A stretch of DNA of 64,000 nucleotides, taken from NCBI RefSeq assembly GCF_900109855.1, contig NZ_FOBO01000006.1, forward strand, positions 124,001 to 188,000. Reading direction: 5' to 3'. Origin of the DNA: Roseovarius tolerans (GTDB taxonomy: Bacteria > Pseudomonadota > Alphaproteobacteria > Rhodobacterales > Rhodobacteraceae). The notes below the pieces were generated by a model. The model was not told where the DNA came from, searched no databases, and saw only the letters and a program-made list of their open reading frames with translations. Below, piece by piece: positions 52,773 through 62,243 of the stretch. The position numbers and the translations under genes were made by a program. Position 1 is the first letter of the stretch. Each line of letters opens with the position of its first letter.

Positions 52773-54143
52773 ATGACACAAACGGTCGACATGCCCCTTT
52801 GGGCGCTGCTCTTGTTGATCGCCTTTGCGGGCGTGACCTTTGCGTCGCATTTCCTCTTCCCCTCCGTCCGCTGGTTCTTTCGTCGCCGGATGGAGCGGGC
52901 GGTGGCCCGGCTCAACGAGAGGCTGGAGCGGCCCATCGAGCCGTTCAAGCTGGCGCGGCGCTATGACATGATCCAGCGGCTGATCTACGACCCTGAGGTC
53001 ATCCGCGCCATCGCCGAACATGCCCGCAAGGAAGGCATCCCCGAGAATGTCGCCTTCGAGAAGGCCAAAGGCTATGCGCGCGAGATCGTGCCGAGTTTTT
53101 CTGCCACCGCCTATTTCGGGATCGCCATAAAGCTGGCGAAATGGCTGAGCCGCGCGCTCTACCGGGTGCGGCTGGGGCATTTCGACGAGACGCTGAGCGG
53201 CATCGACCGCGACGCGACGGTGGTGTTCGTGATGAACCACCGCTCGAACATGGATTATGTGCTGGTCACGTGGCTGGCGGCCGAACGCTCGGCACTCTCT
53301 TACGCCGTGGGGGAATGGGCGCGGGTCTGGCCGCTCAGCCGGCTGATCAAGGCGATGGGGGCCTATTTCATCCGCCGCAAATCGCGCGGGGCGCTCTATC
53401 GCCGTGTTCTGGCGCGCTATGTGGGCATGGCCACCGATGGCGGCGTCACGCAGGCGATGTTCCCCGAGGGCGGGCTGAGCCTGAATGGCGGCTTGCAGGA
53501 GCCGCGACTCGGGCTGTTGAAATATCTGGTGGAGGAGCGCGAACCCGGCGGGCGCGATGTGGTCTTTGTGCCCGTCGCGCTGAACTATGACCGGGTGTTC
53601 GAGGATCGGCTGCTGGTTGCTGCCGATCAGGCGGGCGGACGGCGCTTTCCGGCGCGGATCAGCGTGGTGGCGCGGTTCATCGTGAAACAGGGCTGGCTCA
53701 AGCTGCGGGGCAAATACCACCGGCACGGCTATGCCGCGGTCAGTTTCGGCGCACCGATGTCACTGCGGTCCTATCAGGTGGATCACCCGGAAGGGGGTGT
53801 TGAGGGGCTGGCGCGGGCGCTGATGGCGCGGATCGGGGGCGAGGTGCCGGTGCTGCCGGTGCCGCTGGTGGCGCGGGCGCTGGTGCTGGCCGATGCGCCG
53901 CTGAGCCGCGAGGCGCTGGACGCCCGCGTGACGGAGATTTTGGAGGCGGCGCCGCGCGCCCATCTGCACCTGCCGCGCGACGATCTGGAATACGCGATCC
54001 GGTTCGGGATCACGGTTCTGCGCAAGCGTGGCATGATTGAGGAGCATCACGGGGCGTTCGTCGTCAACGAGACCGAGCGCCCGCTGCTGACGTATTATGC
54101 GTCCTCAATCGCCCATCTTTTTCGCGGGTGCAGCGGGGATTGA
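52773..54143 (+). CDS. plsB: Glycerol-3-phosphate acyltransferase
   Basis: Acylates sn-glycerol 3-phosphate at position 1 to start phospholipid synthesis, at the inner membrane. 456 residues, the shorter PlsB form seen in alphaproteobacteria. An N-terminal membrane segment (MPLWALLLLIAFAGVTFASHF) precedes the acyltransferase block: NHRSNMDYVL (H-x4-D catalytic motif), then FPEGGLSLNGGLQEPR (phosphate-binding) and VVFVPVALNYDRVFED. ATG 52773 gives MTQTVDMPLWALL. It is divergent from ecm across the REP-like element and 136 bases upstream of ccr; its presence among ethylmalonyl-CoA genes is a locus feature rather than a pathway link. Confidence 0.93.
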   Translation: MTQTVDMPLWALLLLIAFAGVTFASHFLFPSVRWFFRRRMERAVARLNERLERPIEPFKLARRYDMIQRLIYDPEVIRAIAEHARKEGIPENVAFEKAKGYAREIVPSFSATAYFGIAIKLAKWLSRALYRVRLGHFDETLSGIDRDATVVFVMNHRSNMDYVLVTWLAAERSALSYAVGEWARVWPLSRLIKAMGAYFIRRKSRGALYRRVLARYVGMATDGGVTQAMFPEGGLSLNGGLQEPRLGLLKYLVEEREPGGRDVVFVPVALNYDRVFEDRLLVAADQAGGRRFPARISVVARFIVKQGWLKLRGKYHRHGYAAVSFGAPMSLRSYQVDHPEGGVEGLARALMARIGGEVPVLPVPLVARALVLADAPLSREALDARVTEILEAAPRAHLHLPRDDLEYAIRFGITVLRKRGMIEEHHGAFVVNETERPLLTYYASSIAHLFRGCSGD

Positions 54144-54279
54144 GCGATTTTGCTGCAATTGCTCGGTCATATAATTACAAAAATAGACCCAAAGCTATTG
54201 CAATATTACCGATCCATCAGTATCCCAAGGTCAGAGCGCCGCGATTCTGCACTGCGGCACGCGTTCACAGGAGGCTAGC

Positions 54280-55569
54280 ATGGCTTTGGATAACGAGACG
54301 GGCATCGCGCCCTATGACGCACCTGAAAAAGACCTTTACGAGGTCGGCGAAATGCCCCCGCTCGGCTATGTGCCCAAGCATATGTATGCATGGGCGATCC
54401 GCCGCGAGCGGCATGGCGAGCCGGAAACATCGTTCCAGCAGGAGGTAGTCGATACATGGGAGATCGACAGCCACGAGGTGCTGGTTCTGGTGATGGCGGC
54501 GGGCGTCAACTATAACGGCGTCTGGGCCGGTCTCGGCCAGCCGATCAGCCCGTTCGACGGGCACGGCGCGGACTATCATATCGCCGGGTCCGACGCGGCG
54601 GGGATCGTCTGGAAAGTGGGCGAGAAGGTCAAGCGCTGGAAGGTCGGAGACGAGGTGGTTATCCATTGTAATCAAGATGATGGCGATGATGAGGAGTGCA
54701 ACGGCGGCGATCCGATGTTCTCGCCCACGCAGCGGATCTGGGGCTATGAGACGCCGGACGGCTCGTTCTCGCAGTTCACCCGCGTGCAGGCGCAACAGCT
54801 GATGCCGCGGCCCAAGCACCTGACCTGGGAGGAAAGTGCCTGCTACACGCTGACGCTCGCCACCGCCTACCGGATGCTCTTTGGTCACGCGCCGCATGAC
54901 CTCAAGCCGGGGCAGAACGTGCTGGTCTGGGGGGCGTCGGGGGGCCTCGGCTCCTATGCGATCCAGCTGGCCAATACGGCGGGCGCGAACGCCATCGGCG
55001 TCATCTCGGACGAGAGCAAGCGGCAGTTCGTTCTCGATCAGGGGGCCAAGGGTGTCATCAACCGCAAGGAGTTCAACTGCTGGGGACAACTGCCCACGGT
55101 GAACACGCCGGAATACAACGAATGGCTCAAGGAAGCGCGGAAATTTGGTAAGGCAATCTGGGACATAACCGGAAAAGGCGTCAGCGTTGATATGGTGTTC
55201 GAGCATCCCGGCGAGGCGACCTTCCCGGTCTCGAGCCTCGTCTGCAAGAAGGGCGGCATGGTGGTGATCTGTGCGGGGACCAGCGGGTTCAACTGCACCT
55301 TCGACGTGCGCTACATGTGGATGCACCAGAAGCGCCTGCAAGGCAGCCATTTCGCCCATCTCAAGCAAGCGGCGGCGGCCAACAAGCTGATGGTGGAGCG
55401 GCGGCTAGACCCTTGCATGTCCGAGGTTTTCCCGTGGGACGAGATCCCGCAGGCACATACCAAGATGCTGAACAACGAACACAAGCCGGGCAACATGGCG
55501 GTGCTGGTTCAGGCCCCGCGCACCGGGCTGCGCACGGTCGAGGATGTGATTGAGGCCGGTCGGGGCTAA
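54280..55569 (+). CDS. ccr: Crotonyl-CoA carboxylase/reductase
   Basis: Reductively carboxylates crotonyl-CoA to ethylmalonyl-CoA with NADPH and CO2; the signature enzyme of the ethylmalonyl-CoA pathway. 429 residues. The MDR-fold body has VLVMAAGVNYNGVWAGLGQPI, the nucleotide-binding VLVWGASGGLGSYAIQLA, and the Ccr-specific region IHCNQDDGDDEECNGGD. MVFEHPGEATFP and CAGTSGFNCTFDVRYMWMHQKR carry the catalytic-site residues of the CO2 pocket. ATG 54280 follows an AGGAGG site. The AT-rich upstream 136 bases probably hold its promoter. A strong terminator follows at 55591. Confidence 0.97.
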   Translation: MALDNETGIAPYDAPEKDLYEVGEMPPLGYVPKHMYAWAIRRERHGEPETSFQQEVVDTWEIDSHEVLVLVMAAGVNYNGVWAGLGQPISPFDGHGADYHIAGSDAAGIVWKVGEKVKRWKVGDEVVIHCNQDDGDDEECNGGDPMFSPTQRIWGYETPDGSFSQFTRVQAQQLMPRPKHLTWEESACYTLTLATAYRMLFGHAPHDLKPGQNVLVWGASGGLGSYAIQLANTAGANAIGVISDESKRQFVLDQGAKGVINRKEFNCWGQLPTVNTPEYNEWLKEARKFGKAIWDITGKGVSVDMVFEHPGEATFPVSSLVCKKGGMVVICAGTSGFNCTFDVRYMWMHQKRLQGSHFAHLKQAAAANKLMVERRLDPCMSEVFPWDEIPQAHTKMLNNEHKPGNMAVLVQAPRTGLRTVEDVIEAGRG

Positions 55570-55590
55570 GCCCGCGCACCGGACACAGAG

Positions 55591-55625
55591 AGGCCCGCGG
55601 GAGGTGTCCACCGCGGGCCTTTTTT
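55591..55625 (+). terminator. Rho-independent terminator of ccr
   Basis: AGGCCCGCGG (55591-55600) pairs perfectly with CCGCGGGCCT (55611-55620) across a ten-base loop and is followed by T5 and a C. Strong, 21 bases beyond the ccr stop. Confidence 0.95.
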
Positions 55626-55632
55626 CATGTCT

Positions 55633-55667
55633 GTATCGCGTCGGTATTCTGTCGGTATCGCGTCGGT
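55633..55667. repeat. Short direct repeat, two copies of GTATCGCGTCGGT
   Basis: The 13-mer GTATCGCGTCGGT occurs at 55633-55645 and again at 55655-55667, a 22-base period, between the ccr terminator and the ppaC stop. It fills the short convergent gap. Its function is unknown and it may be chance. Confidence 0.45.
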
Positions 55668-55673
55668 GCGATA

Positions 55674-56594
55674 TCAGAGCGCGAGATTGGGGATGATCTG
55701 CTTTTTGCGGGACATCACGCCGGGCAGGACCACGGCGTCGCCCGCCACGTTCGCGCCAAAGCTTTTCTCGGCGAGCGCCTTGACCAGATCGTTCGGCACC
55801 AGCAGCGTCGCCTCCTCATTCAGGATGTCCACCACGAACAAGAGCACCTGATCGACGCCATCCTCGGCGGCGACGGTGGTCATGCTGTCCATCAGGCTGG
55901 CCTTGCGGTCGAGCACGGTGGCGGGGGCGGTCGTCTCAAGCACGCTGACGCGGAATTTCTTGCCGCCGACTTCGTATTCCTTGGAATCCATGCGCAGCAG
56001 TTCGGCGTCGGAAAAGGCCGACACGTCGGATTTCGCGGCGAACATCTCGGCGGCATAGTCGGGGATCGAAACGCGCAGATCGGCGGCGAGGTTTTCGGCC
56101 ACGGCGCGGTCATGGTCGGTGGTGGTGGGCGAGCGAAATTCCAGCGTATCCGAAAGGATGCAGGTGAGTGCGGCGCCCTTGGCCCAATCGGGCATCTTCG
56201 CGGCGTCGTCGCCCATCAGGTCGACCATGATCGTCGCGGTGCACGCGAGCGGGCGCACGGTGATGTCGATCGGGCCTTTGGTTTCCAGACCGCCGACCAG
56301 CTTGTGATGGTCGATGATCGCCTGCACATCGGCGCCGTTGATGTTGGCGGGCAGTTCAGCCGGGTTGTTGGTGTCGACCACGACGCAAGCCTGACCGTCC
56401 TCGACATCCGAAATGATGCGCGGCTTGGGCAGGTCCCATTTGGTCAGCAGGAAGGCGGCTTCGGTATTGGGCTCGCCGAGCAGGACGGCTTCGGCGTCGC
56501 CGCCCTTCACCTCGTTGAGATACCACGCCCAGAGGATCGGCGATCCGGTGGAATCGGTGTCGGGGGATTTGTGGCCGAAAACAAGAGTGGTCAT
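55674..56594 (-). CDS. ppaC: Manganese-dependent inorganic pyrophosphatase (family II)
   Basis: Hydrolyses pyrophosphate to phosphate in the cytoplasm. 306 residues of the DHH phosphoesterase family. The N-terminal metal motif is VFGHKSPDTDSTGSP, followed by CVVVDTNNP and IIDHHKLVGG (DHH), and the C-terminal substrate motif is SRKKQIIP. It is a family II enzyme, distinct from the common PpA. ATG 56594 gives MTTLVFGHKSPD. Its 5' end faces groES across about 690 bases holding two repeat elements. The gene converges on ccr downstream. Confidence 0.95.
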   Translation of the reverse strand: MTTLVFGHKSPDTDSTGSPILWAWYLNEVKGGDAEAVLLGEPNTEAAFLLTKWDLPKPRIISDVEDGQACVVVDTNNPAELPANINGADVQAIIDHHKLVGGLETKGPIDITVRPLACTATIMVDLMGDDAAKMPDWAKGAALTCILSDTLEFRSPTTTDHDRAVAENLAADLRVSIPDYAAEMFAAKSDVSAFSDAELLRMDSKEYEVGGKKFRVSVLETTAPATVLDRKASLMDSMTTVAAEDGVDQVLLFVVDILNEEATLLVPNDLVKALAEKSFGANVAGDAVVLPGVMSRKKQIIPNLAL

Positions 56595-56719
56595 GATGCG
56601 TGTCCTCAGTGATCGTGAATGCTTCGGCGCGCTTTATAGGGAGGTGCGCGGGGTTTGTCACCCGGCAATGCTGCACTGCGGCAACGAGGGGGGCGATTCC
56701 GGTGCCCGCCTCGCGCATC

Positions 56720-56785
56720 GTCACCCTCGGACGTGATCCGAGGGTCTCTCGGCCAAGAGATCCTCTGGTCAAGCCAGAGGATGAC
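56720..56785. repeat. Double-hairpin REP-like element, copy 3
   Basis: 66 bases, aligned without gaps to copy 2 (52641-52706). Hairpin 1 is ACCCTCGGA, CGTGA, TCCGAGGGT; hairpin 2 is the same ATCCTCTGG, TCAAG, CCAGAGGAT as copy 2. It lies between the divergent starts of ppaC and groES, the third copy in a divergent promoter region. Confidence 0.88.
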
Positions 56786-56865
56786 CGGGGAGGGGAGGCA
56801 CAGGGGAGACGATCACAACAGATGGGGCGGGACAGTTCTGGCCTGGAGCGGGCGTTGAAGCCTGT

Positions 56866-57058
56866 CCGCGCGAAACGCACCGAAGGTGCTGCGCGATCGT
56901 CATACCAGAGGCATGCCTCCGGCATGACGCCGTCCCGCGGCCTGGCGATTTGATAGGGTGCGCAACGTGTTGAGGCTACAATGACTTGGCTGGCATAAAG
57001 TACCCGCCACAAACGGCGCATCGCCAGTCCCCGGCCCTGCGATCACGCGGCACCTTCT
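56866..57058. repeat. Dispersed intergenic repeat, copy D
   Basis: 193 bases matching 34587-34779 without gaps at about 94% identity by eye. The core CTTGGCTGGCATAAAG is at 56985-57000. It sits in the long gap between ppaC and groES, about 110 bases upstream of the groESL promoter. The rest of that gap (56595-56719, 56786-56865, 57059-57169) shows no gene or motif that I can support. Confidence 0.88.
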
Positions 57059-57169
57059 ACGGGTCATTCAATGACCGCTTCAAGTCGAATCCCGACCTTG
57101 ACATCGGTTCGGCATCAGGCCGACCCGGCAGCCCTGATCCGACACCGACGATTTTCGCGATCAAGGGTG

Positions 57170-57198
57170 TTGACTCGGGGAGGCGCACTGCCTAGCTA
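57170..57198 (+). promoter_or_regulatory. Candidate groESL promoter (-35/-10)
   Basis: TTGACT, 17 bases, TAGCTA: a housekeeping-sigma-like pair ending eight bases before the CIRCE element, so transcription would start at or in the operator. Alphaproteobacterial heat-shock sigma promoters can look similar, so the sigma factor is not settled. Confidence 0.6.
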
Positions 57199-57205
57199 TC
57201 CCTCG

Positions 57206-57232
57206 TTAGCACTCGCCCGAGGGGAGTGCCAA
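57206..57232 (+). promoter_or_regulatory. CIRCE operator (HrcA binding site)
   Basis: TTAGCACTC, nine bases, GAGTGCCAA: one mismatch (C for T in the right arm) from the consensus inverted repeat TTAGCACTC-N9-GAGTGCTAA. It is between the promoter and groES, as in other HrcA-controlled chaperonin operons. Confidence 0.93.
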
Positions 57233-57286
57233 CGATCCCCTAGTAGGGATCAATAGGGAGTAACTTTGAGCCAAGGAGCCTCAGAG

Positions 57287-57598
57287 ATGGCATTTAAACC
57301 GCTGCATGACCGCGTGCTTGTCCGCCGCGTTGAAAGCGAAGAGAAAACCGCCGGGGGCCTGATCATCCCCGAGACCGCCAAGGAAAAGCCCCAGCAGGGC
57401 CAGGTGGTGTCCGTCGGTGACGGCGCGCGCAAGGACAATGGCGAATTGATCGAGATGGCCGTGAAGGCCGGTGACACCATTCTGTTCGGCAAATGGTCGG
57501 GCACCGAGGTCACGATCGACGGCGAAGAGCTGCTGATCATGAAGGAAAGCGACATTCTGGGCATCATCGACGCCGATCAGGCTGCCAAGGCCGCCTGA
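57287..57598 (+). CDS. groES: Co-chaperonin GroES
   Basis: 103-residue lid of the chaperonin. It begins [21 protein letters not shown] and contains [22 protein letters not shown], the mobile loop and beta-barrel; [25 protein letters not shown] closes the fold. ATG 57287 lies 9 bases beyond AAGGAG; an in-frame earlier codon would add MSQGASE, which is not family sequence. It is co-transcribed with groEL 51 bases downstream and repressed by HrcA through the CIRCE site upstream. Confidence 0.98.
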   Translation: MAFKPLHDRVLVRRVESEEKTAGGLIIPETAKEKPQQGQVVSVGDGARKDNGELIEMAVKAGDTILFGKWSGTEVTIDGEELLIMKESDILGIIDADQAAKAA

Positions 57599-57616
57599 AC
57601 GCCGCGCTTCGTCTGA

Positions 57617-59296
<1,680 letters not shown>

Positions 59297-59323
59297 ATCA
59301 TCCCCCGGCCTTTGCAGCCAAGG

Positions 59324-59352
59324 AAAGGGTCGCGCGGTGCGCGGCCCTTTTT
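59324..59352 (+). terminator. Rho-independent terminator of groESL
   Basis: AAAGGGTCGCGC (59324-59335) pairs with GCGCGGCCCTTT (59339-59350), twelve pairs including one T-G, across a three-base loop; a T5 tract (59348-59352) overlaps the end of the stem. Confidence 0.93.
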
Positions 59353-59401
59353 CGTTGGGCTGACGTGGTCTTGAGTATTTTTGGAAAAATGAAGGGGGGC
59401 G

Positions 59402-60256
59402 TCAGCCCTCTTGCGCCAGAAGCGCGCGCAATCCGTGGCGGTAGTCGGGATGGATCAGGCGCAGGCCGAGATCGTCCTTGATGCGCCGGTTCGAGACGCG
59501 TTTCGATTCGGCGTAGAAGGAGCGGGCCATCGGGCTCATCTCCGCCTCGTCGAAGGGGATTGCGTCGGGCACGGCCACGCCGAGCAATTCGGCGGCATGG
59601 GCGATCACGTCCTGCGGCGGGGCCGGGTCGTCATCGCAGAGGTTGTAGGCGGTGCCGGGGCGGGGGGCCATGATCGAGGCCTCGAGCACCTGCGCGATAT
59701 CGTCGACATGGATGCGGCTGAAGACCTGACCTGGCTTGATGATGCGCCGCGCGGTGCGTGCGCGCACCTTCTCGAACGGGCCGCGCCCGGGGCCGTAGAT
59801 GCCCGCGAGGCGAAAGATGTGCAGCGGCAGGCCGGGGATCGCCTGCCATTCGGCTTCGGCCGCGACGCGCAAGCGCCCGCGCTTGGTGGAGGGGGTGAGG
59901 GGGGTGTCTTCATCGACCCAGCCGCCCTGATGGTCGCCGTAGACCCCGGTGGTCGAGAGGTAGCCCGCCCAGGTGAGGCGCGGCGCGAGGGTGGTGATCT
60001 CGGCGCGGTGGCGGGCGAGCACCGGGTCGCCGTCCTCGGTCGGGGCTGCGGAACTGAGCAGGTGGGTCGCCTCTTGCAGGGCGGGGGTGAGGTCATCGGT
60101 GCCCCAGAGGAGCGGGATAACGCCCTCGGCGCGCAGGGCCTCGGCTTTCGTGGCGTCGCGGGTGGTGCCGTAGATGCGCCAGCCCTGAGGCAGGAGCCGG
60201 GCGGCGAGGGCGCGGGCGCAGTAGCCGTGGCCGAAGGAGAAAAGAACCTTGCTCAT
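59402..60256 (-). CDS. NAD(P)-dependent epimerase/SDR-like protein (YeeZ type)
   Basis: A 284-residue extended-SDR-like protein. The dinucleotide-binding start is VLFSFGHGYCARALAARLLPQGW, with the glycine positions (GHGYCA) altered from GxxGxxG, as in the YeeZ subgroup. The strand end reads YGTTRD, then YLSTTGVYGDHQGGWVDE holds Ser and Tyr residues in an active-site-like setting (the Tyr-x3-Lys of classical SDRs is not obvious). Residues FRLAGIYGPGRGP and YNLCDDDP follow the extended-SDR pattern. Function unknown; often annotated as a nucleoside-diphosphate-sugar epimerase. ATG 60256 gives MSKVLFSFGHG. It converges on the groESL terminator. Confidence 0.75.
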   Translation of the reverse strand: MSKVLFSFGHGYCARALAARLLPQGWRIYGTTRDATKAEALRAEGVIPLLWGTDDLTPALQEATHLLSSAAPTEDGDPVLARHRAEITTLAPRLTWAGYLSTTGVYGDHQGGWVDEDTPLTPSTKRGRLRVAAEAEWQAIPGLPLHIFRLAGIYGPGRGPFEKVRARTARRIIKPGQVFSRIHVDDIAQVLEASIMAPRPGTAYNLCDDDPAPPQDVIAHAAELLGVAVPDAIPFDEAEMSPMARSFYAESKRVSNRRIKDDLGLRLIHPDYRHGLRALLAQEG

Positions 60257-60372
60257 GCGCCCTTACATGGCGCGGGGCGGGTGGAATGGCAAGGTTTCGC
60301 CGGTGGTGATCATGTCGCTGGCGCGGGGCGACGCGGGCGGGCATTCTGGCACAAAGTCATGCCGGAGCCGCC

Positions 60373-60849
60373 ATGCCCCATCCCACGCGCCGCCTTGTGC
60401 TCGGTCTTCTGGCCAGCCTGCCGCTTGCCGCCTGTTCGAGGCCGTCGGTCTCGACACGCAATGCGCCCCATGATCCGCCGCTCTATCCCAACGAGACGCC
60501 GGAGTTGCGCCGTCTGATCAATCGCTATGCCGATCACTACGAGGTGCCGCGCAGCCTGGTGCACCGGCTGGCGATCCGCGAGAGCACGCACCGGCCCTGG
60601 GCGCGGAACGGGCCGTATTACGGGTTGTTGCAGATCCTGCCGCAGACCGCGCGCACGATGGGGCATCGCGGTGCGCCCGAGACGTTGCTCGATGCCGAGA
60701 CCAACCTGAAATACGGGGTGAAGTATCTGCGCGGGGCCTATCTGGTGGCGGGCGGCGATCCGGATGCGGCGATCGGCTGGTATGCGCGGGGGTATTATTA
60801 CGAGGCCAAGCGCAAGGGGCTGCTGGTCGAGACCGGGTTGCGGTCTTGA
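60373..60849 (+). CDS. Lytic transglycosylase (SLT domain) lipoprotein
   Basis: A 158-residue protein with a lipobox (LLASLPLAAC) near residue 21, so it is a lipoprotein of the envelope. The SLT domain shows the catalytic Glu in LAIRESTHRPWARNGPYYGLLQILPQTA, and NLKYGVKYLRGAY and AIGWYARGYYYEAKRKG complete the lysozyme-like fold. It cleaves peptidoglycan glycan strands. It is short, with no extra domain. ATG 60373 follows GGAG. A hairpin terminator follows. A second transglycosylase of a different family is at 9.6 kb. Confidence 0.85.
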   Translation: MPHPTRRLVLGLLASLPLAACSRPSVSTRNAPHDPPLYPNETPELRRLINRYADHYEVPRSLVHRLAIRESTHRPWARNGPYYGLLQILPQTARTMGHRGAPETLLDAETNLKYGVKYLRGAYLVAGGDPDAAIGWYARGYYYEAKRKGLLVETGLRS

Positions 60850-60891
60850 GGGTTTGTTGCTGCCTTTAGTGTAAGCCGCGCAGCGTCGTGC

Positions 60892-60913
60892 CGCGGCCCG
60901 CTGGGCCGCGTTT
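60892..60913 (+). terminator. Terminator of the transglycosylase gene
   Basis: CGCGGCCC (60892-60899) with GGGCCGCG (60903-60910), eight perfect pairs across the loop GCT, followed by TTT. It is 43 bases past the stop and ahead of the convergent aldolase gene. Confidence 0.7.
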
Positions 60914-60963
60914 CGCGCGGGTGCGTAAATCCGGTATCCGCAAAGCCCATCTCCCTCCCTGCC

Positions 60964-61719
60964 TCAACTCGCGTAGTCCGAGCCTTCGGCGTCGAGCAGG
61001 GCCTTGATCTCCGACAGGTGCCGGTCGGCCTGTTCGGGGTAGCTCTCGATTTCCTCGGCGGTCTTGGCCGCGACCTCGTGCGACAGCACCCGCAGGGGCC
61101 GCCCGGTCTGAAGCGCGCGGATGTAATTCTCCGCCGCGCGCTCGAAATAATAGAGCCGGTTGAACGTGTCGGCGACGGTGTCGCCGATCACCATCACGCC
61201 GTGATTGCCCATGATCATGACCCTCTGTTTGGGGTCATGGAAGAGCTGCGCGCAGCGTTCGCCCTCATCCTCGAAGGCAAGCCCGCCATAGCCCTCATCG
61301 ACGACGTGGCGGCCATAGAACATCGCGCCGTTCTGGTCGATGGGCGGCAGGCGGCTATCGGCGAGCGACGCGAGCACGGTGGCATGGGTCGAATGCACAT
61401 GCATCGCACAGCGCGCATGGGCGCAATGCCGGTGCAGCCCGCCATGCAGCCCCCAGGCTGTGGGGTCGGGGGCGTCCGGCCCCTCCAGCGTCTCGGGGTC
61501 GTTGGCATCGACCACGATCAGGTCGCTGGCGCGGATGCGCGCGAAATGCATCTGGTTGGGGTTCATCAGGAACCGCGTGCCATCCTCGTTGATCGACAGG
61601 CTGAAGTGATTGGCCACCGCCTCGTGCATGTTCAGCCGCGCGGTCCAGCGGAAGGCGGCGGCAAGATCGACCCGCTCCTGCCAATGCTCGATGTTGGGTT
61701 TCAGGCTGGTCACGCTCAT
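60964..61719 (-). CDS. Class II aldolase/adducin family protein
   Basis: A 251-residue zinc-type class II aldolase fold. The His-rich metal site is CAMHVHSTHATVLAS with HVH and a third His, and IMGNHGVMVIGDTVADTFNRLYYFE is the family's later motif. The active enzymes split or epimerise sugar phosphates such as fuculose 1-phosphate; the acid and base residues cannot be assigned here. The start (61719) overlaps the VOC gene stop (ATGA), so the two are coupled. No sugar-specific partner is adjacent, so the substrate is unknown. The N-terminus MSVTSLKPNIEHWQERVDL is a typical start. Confidence 0.82.
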   Translation of the reverse strand: MSVTSLKPNIEHWQERVDLAAAFRWTARLNMHEAVANHFSLSINEDGTRFLMNPNQMHFARIRASDLIVVDANDPETLEGPDAPDPTAWGLHGGLHRHCAHARCAMHVHSTHATVLASLADSRLPPIDQNGAMFYGRHVVDEGYGGLAFEDEGERCAQLFHDPKQRVMIMGNHGVMVIGDTVADTFNRLYYFERAAENYIRALQTGRPLRVLSHEVAAKTAEEIESYPEQADRHLSEIKALLDAEGSDYAS

Positions 61720-62159
61720 GTCGCTGTCCTTTCATCTTCGGTGAGGGGTCGTGAGGCGACCCAAGCATAGCCGTTTTCGCACAGGATGCAGCATTCGCGC
61801 AGCCCGTGCGGCTTGTTGGTGGGGGCTTGCAGGATCGTTCCGCCTGCATCTTCGGCGCGGGCGGCGGCGTCATCCGGGTCGCTGTCGAACATGTAAAGCG
61901 ACGCGCCTCCGCCGCGCGGCGGGGTCTCGGGGACGAGACCGAGCAGCGGATGACTGCCATAGGTGTGATCGGCATGCAGCTGTATCAGGTGGCCATGATA
62001 GGCGATGATCGCGAAATCGTCGCTGACGCGGTGCGGGACCGCGCCGAAGACATCCGCAAGGAATGCCGCCTGCGCGTGCACGTCGCGCACGAGGATATTG
62101 AGACCAAAGCCGCGCAGGCTGGCCCCGAAATCCTCTGGGGTGACGGTCTCAAGATCCAT
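61716..62159 (-). CDS. VOC (glyoxalase/bleomycin-resistance) superfamily protein
   Basis: A 147-residue two-module VOC fold. It has FGLNILVRDVHAQAAFLADVFG at the start and IAYHGHLIQLHADHTYGSHPL, with His residues that may bind a metal. The family covers dioxygenases, glyoxalases and resistance proteins; no substrate can be set. ATG 62159 follows GAGGTG; the much longer upstream frame runs antisense to the AMP nucleosidase gene and is rejected. The stop overlaps the aldolase start, so the pair forms a small operon of unknown use. Confidence 0.78.
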   Translation of the reverse strand: MDLETVTPEDFGASLRGFGLNILVRDVHAQAAFLADVFGAVPHRVSDDFAIIAYHGHLIQLHADHTYGSHPLLGLVPETPPRGGGASLYMFDSDPDDAAARAEDAGGTILQAPTNKPHGLRECCILCENGYAWVASRPLTEDERTAT

Positions 62160-62243
62160 GGTGCACCTCGCTTTGCCTCGCAGCTTGATCGTGCGCTTGG
62201 CCCGTGTCAACGTGTCCCCTCTGACCGAGCACAGGACGCGCGC

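Noticed and set aside
54144..54279. Binding sites of a RamB-type regulator upstream of ccr
   Set aside because: TTGCTGCAATTGC and ATTGCAAT are present, but I cannot match them to a defined consensus.
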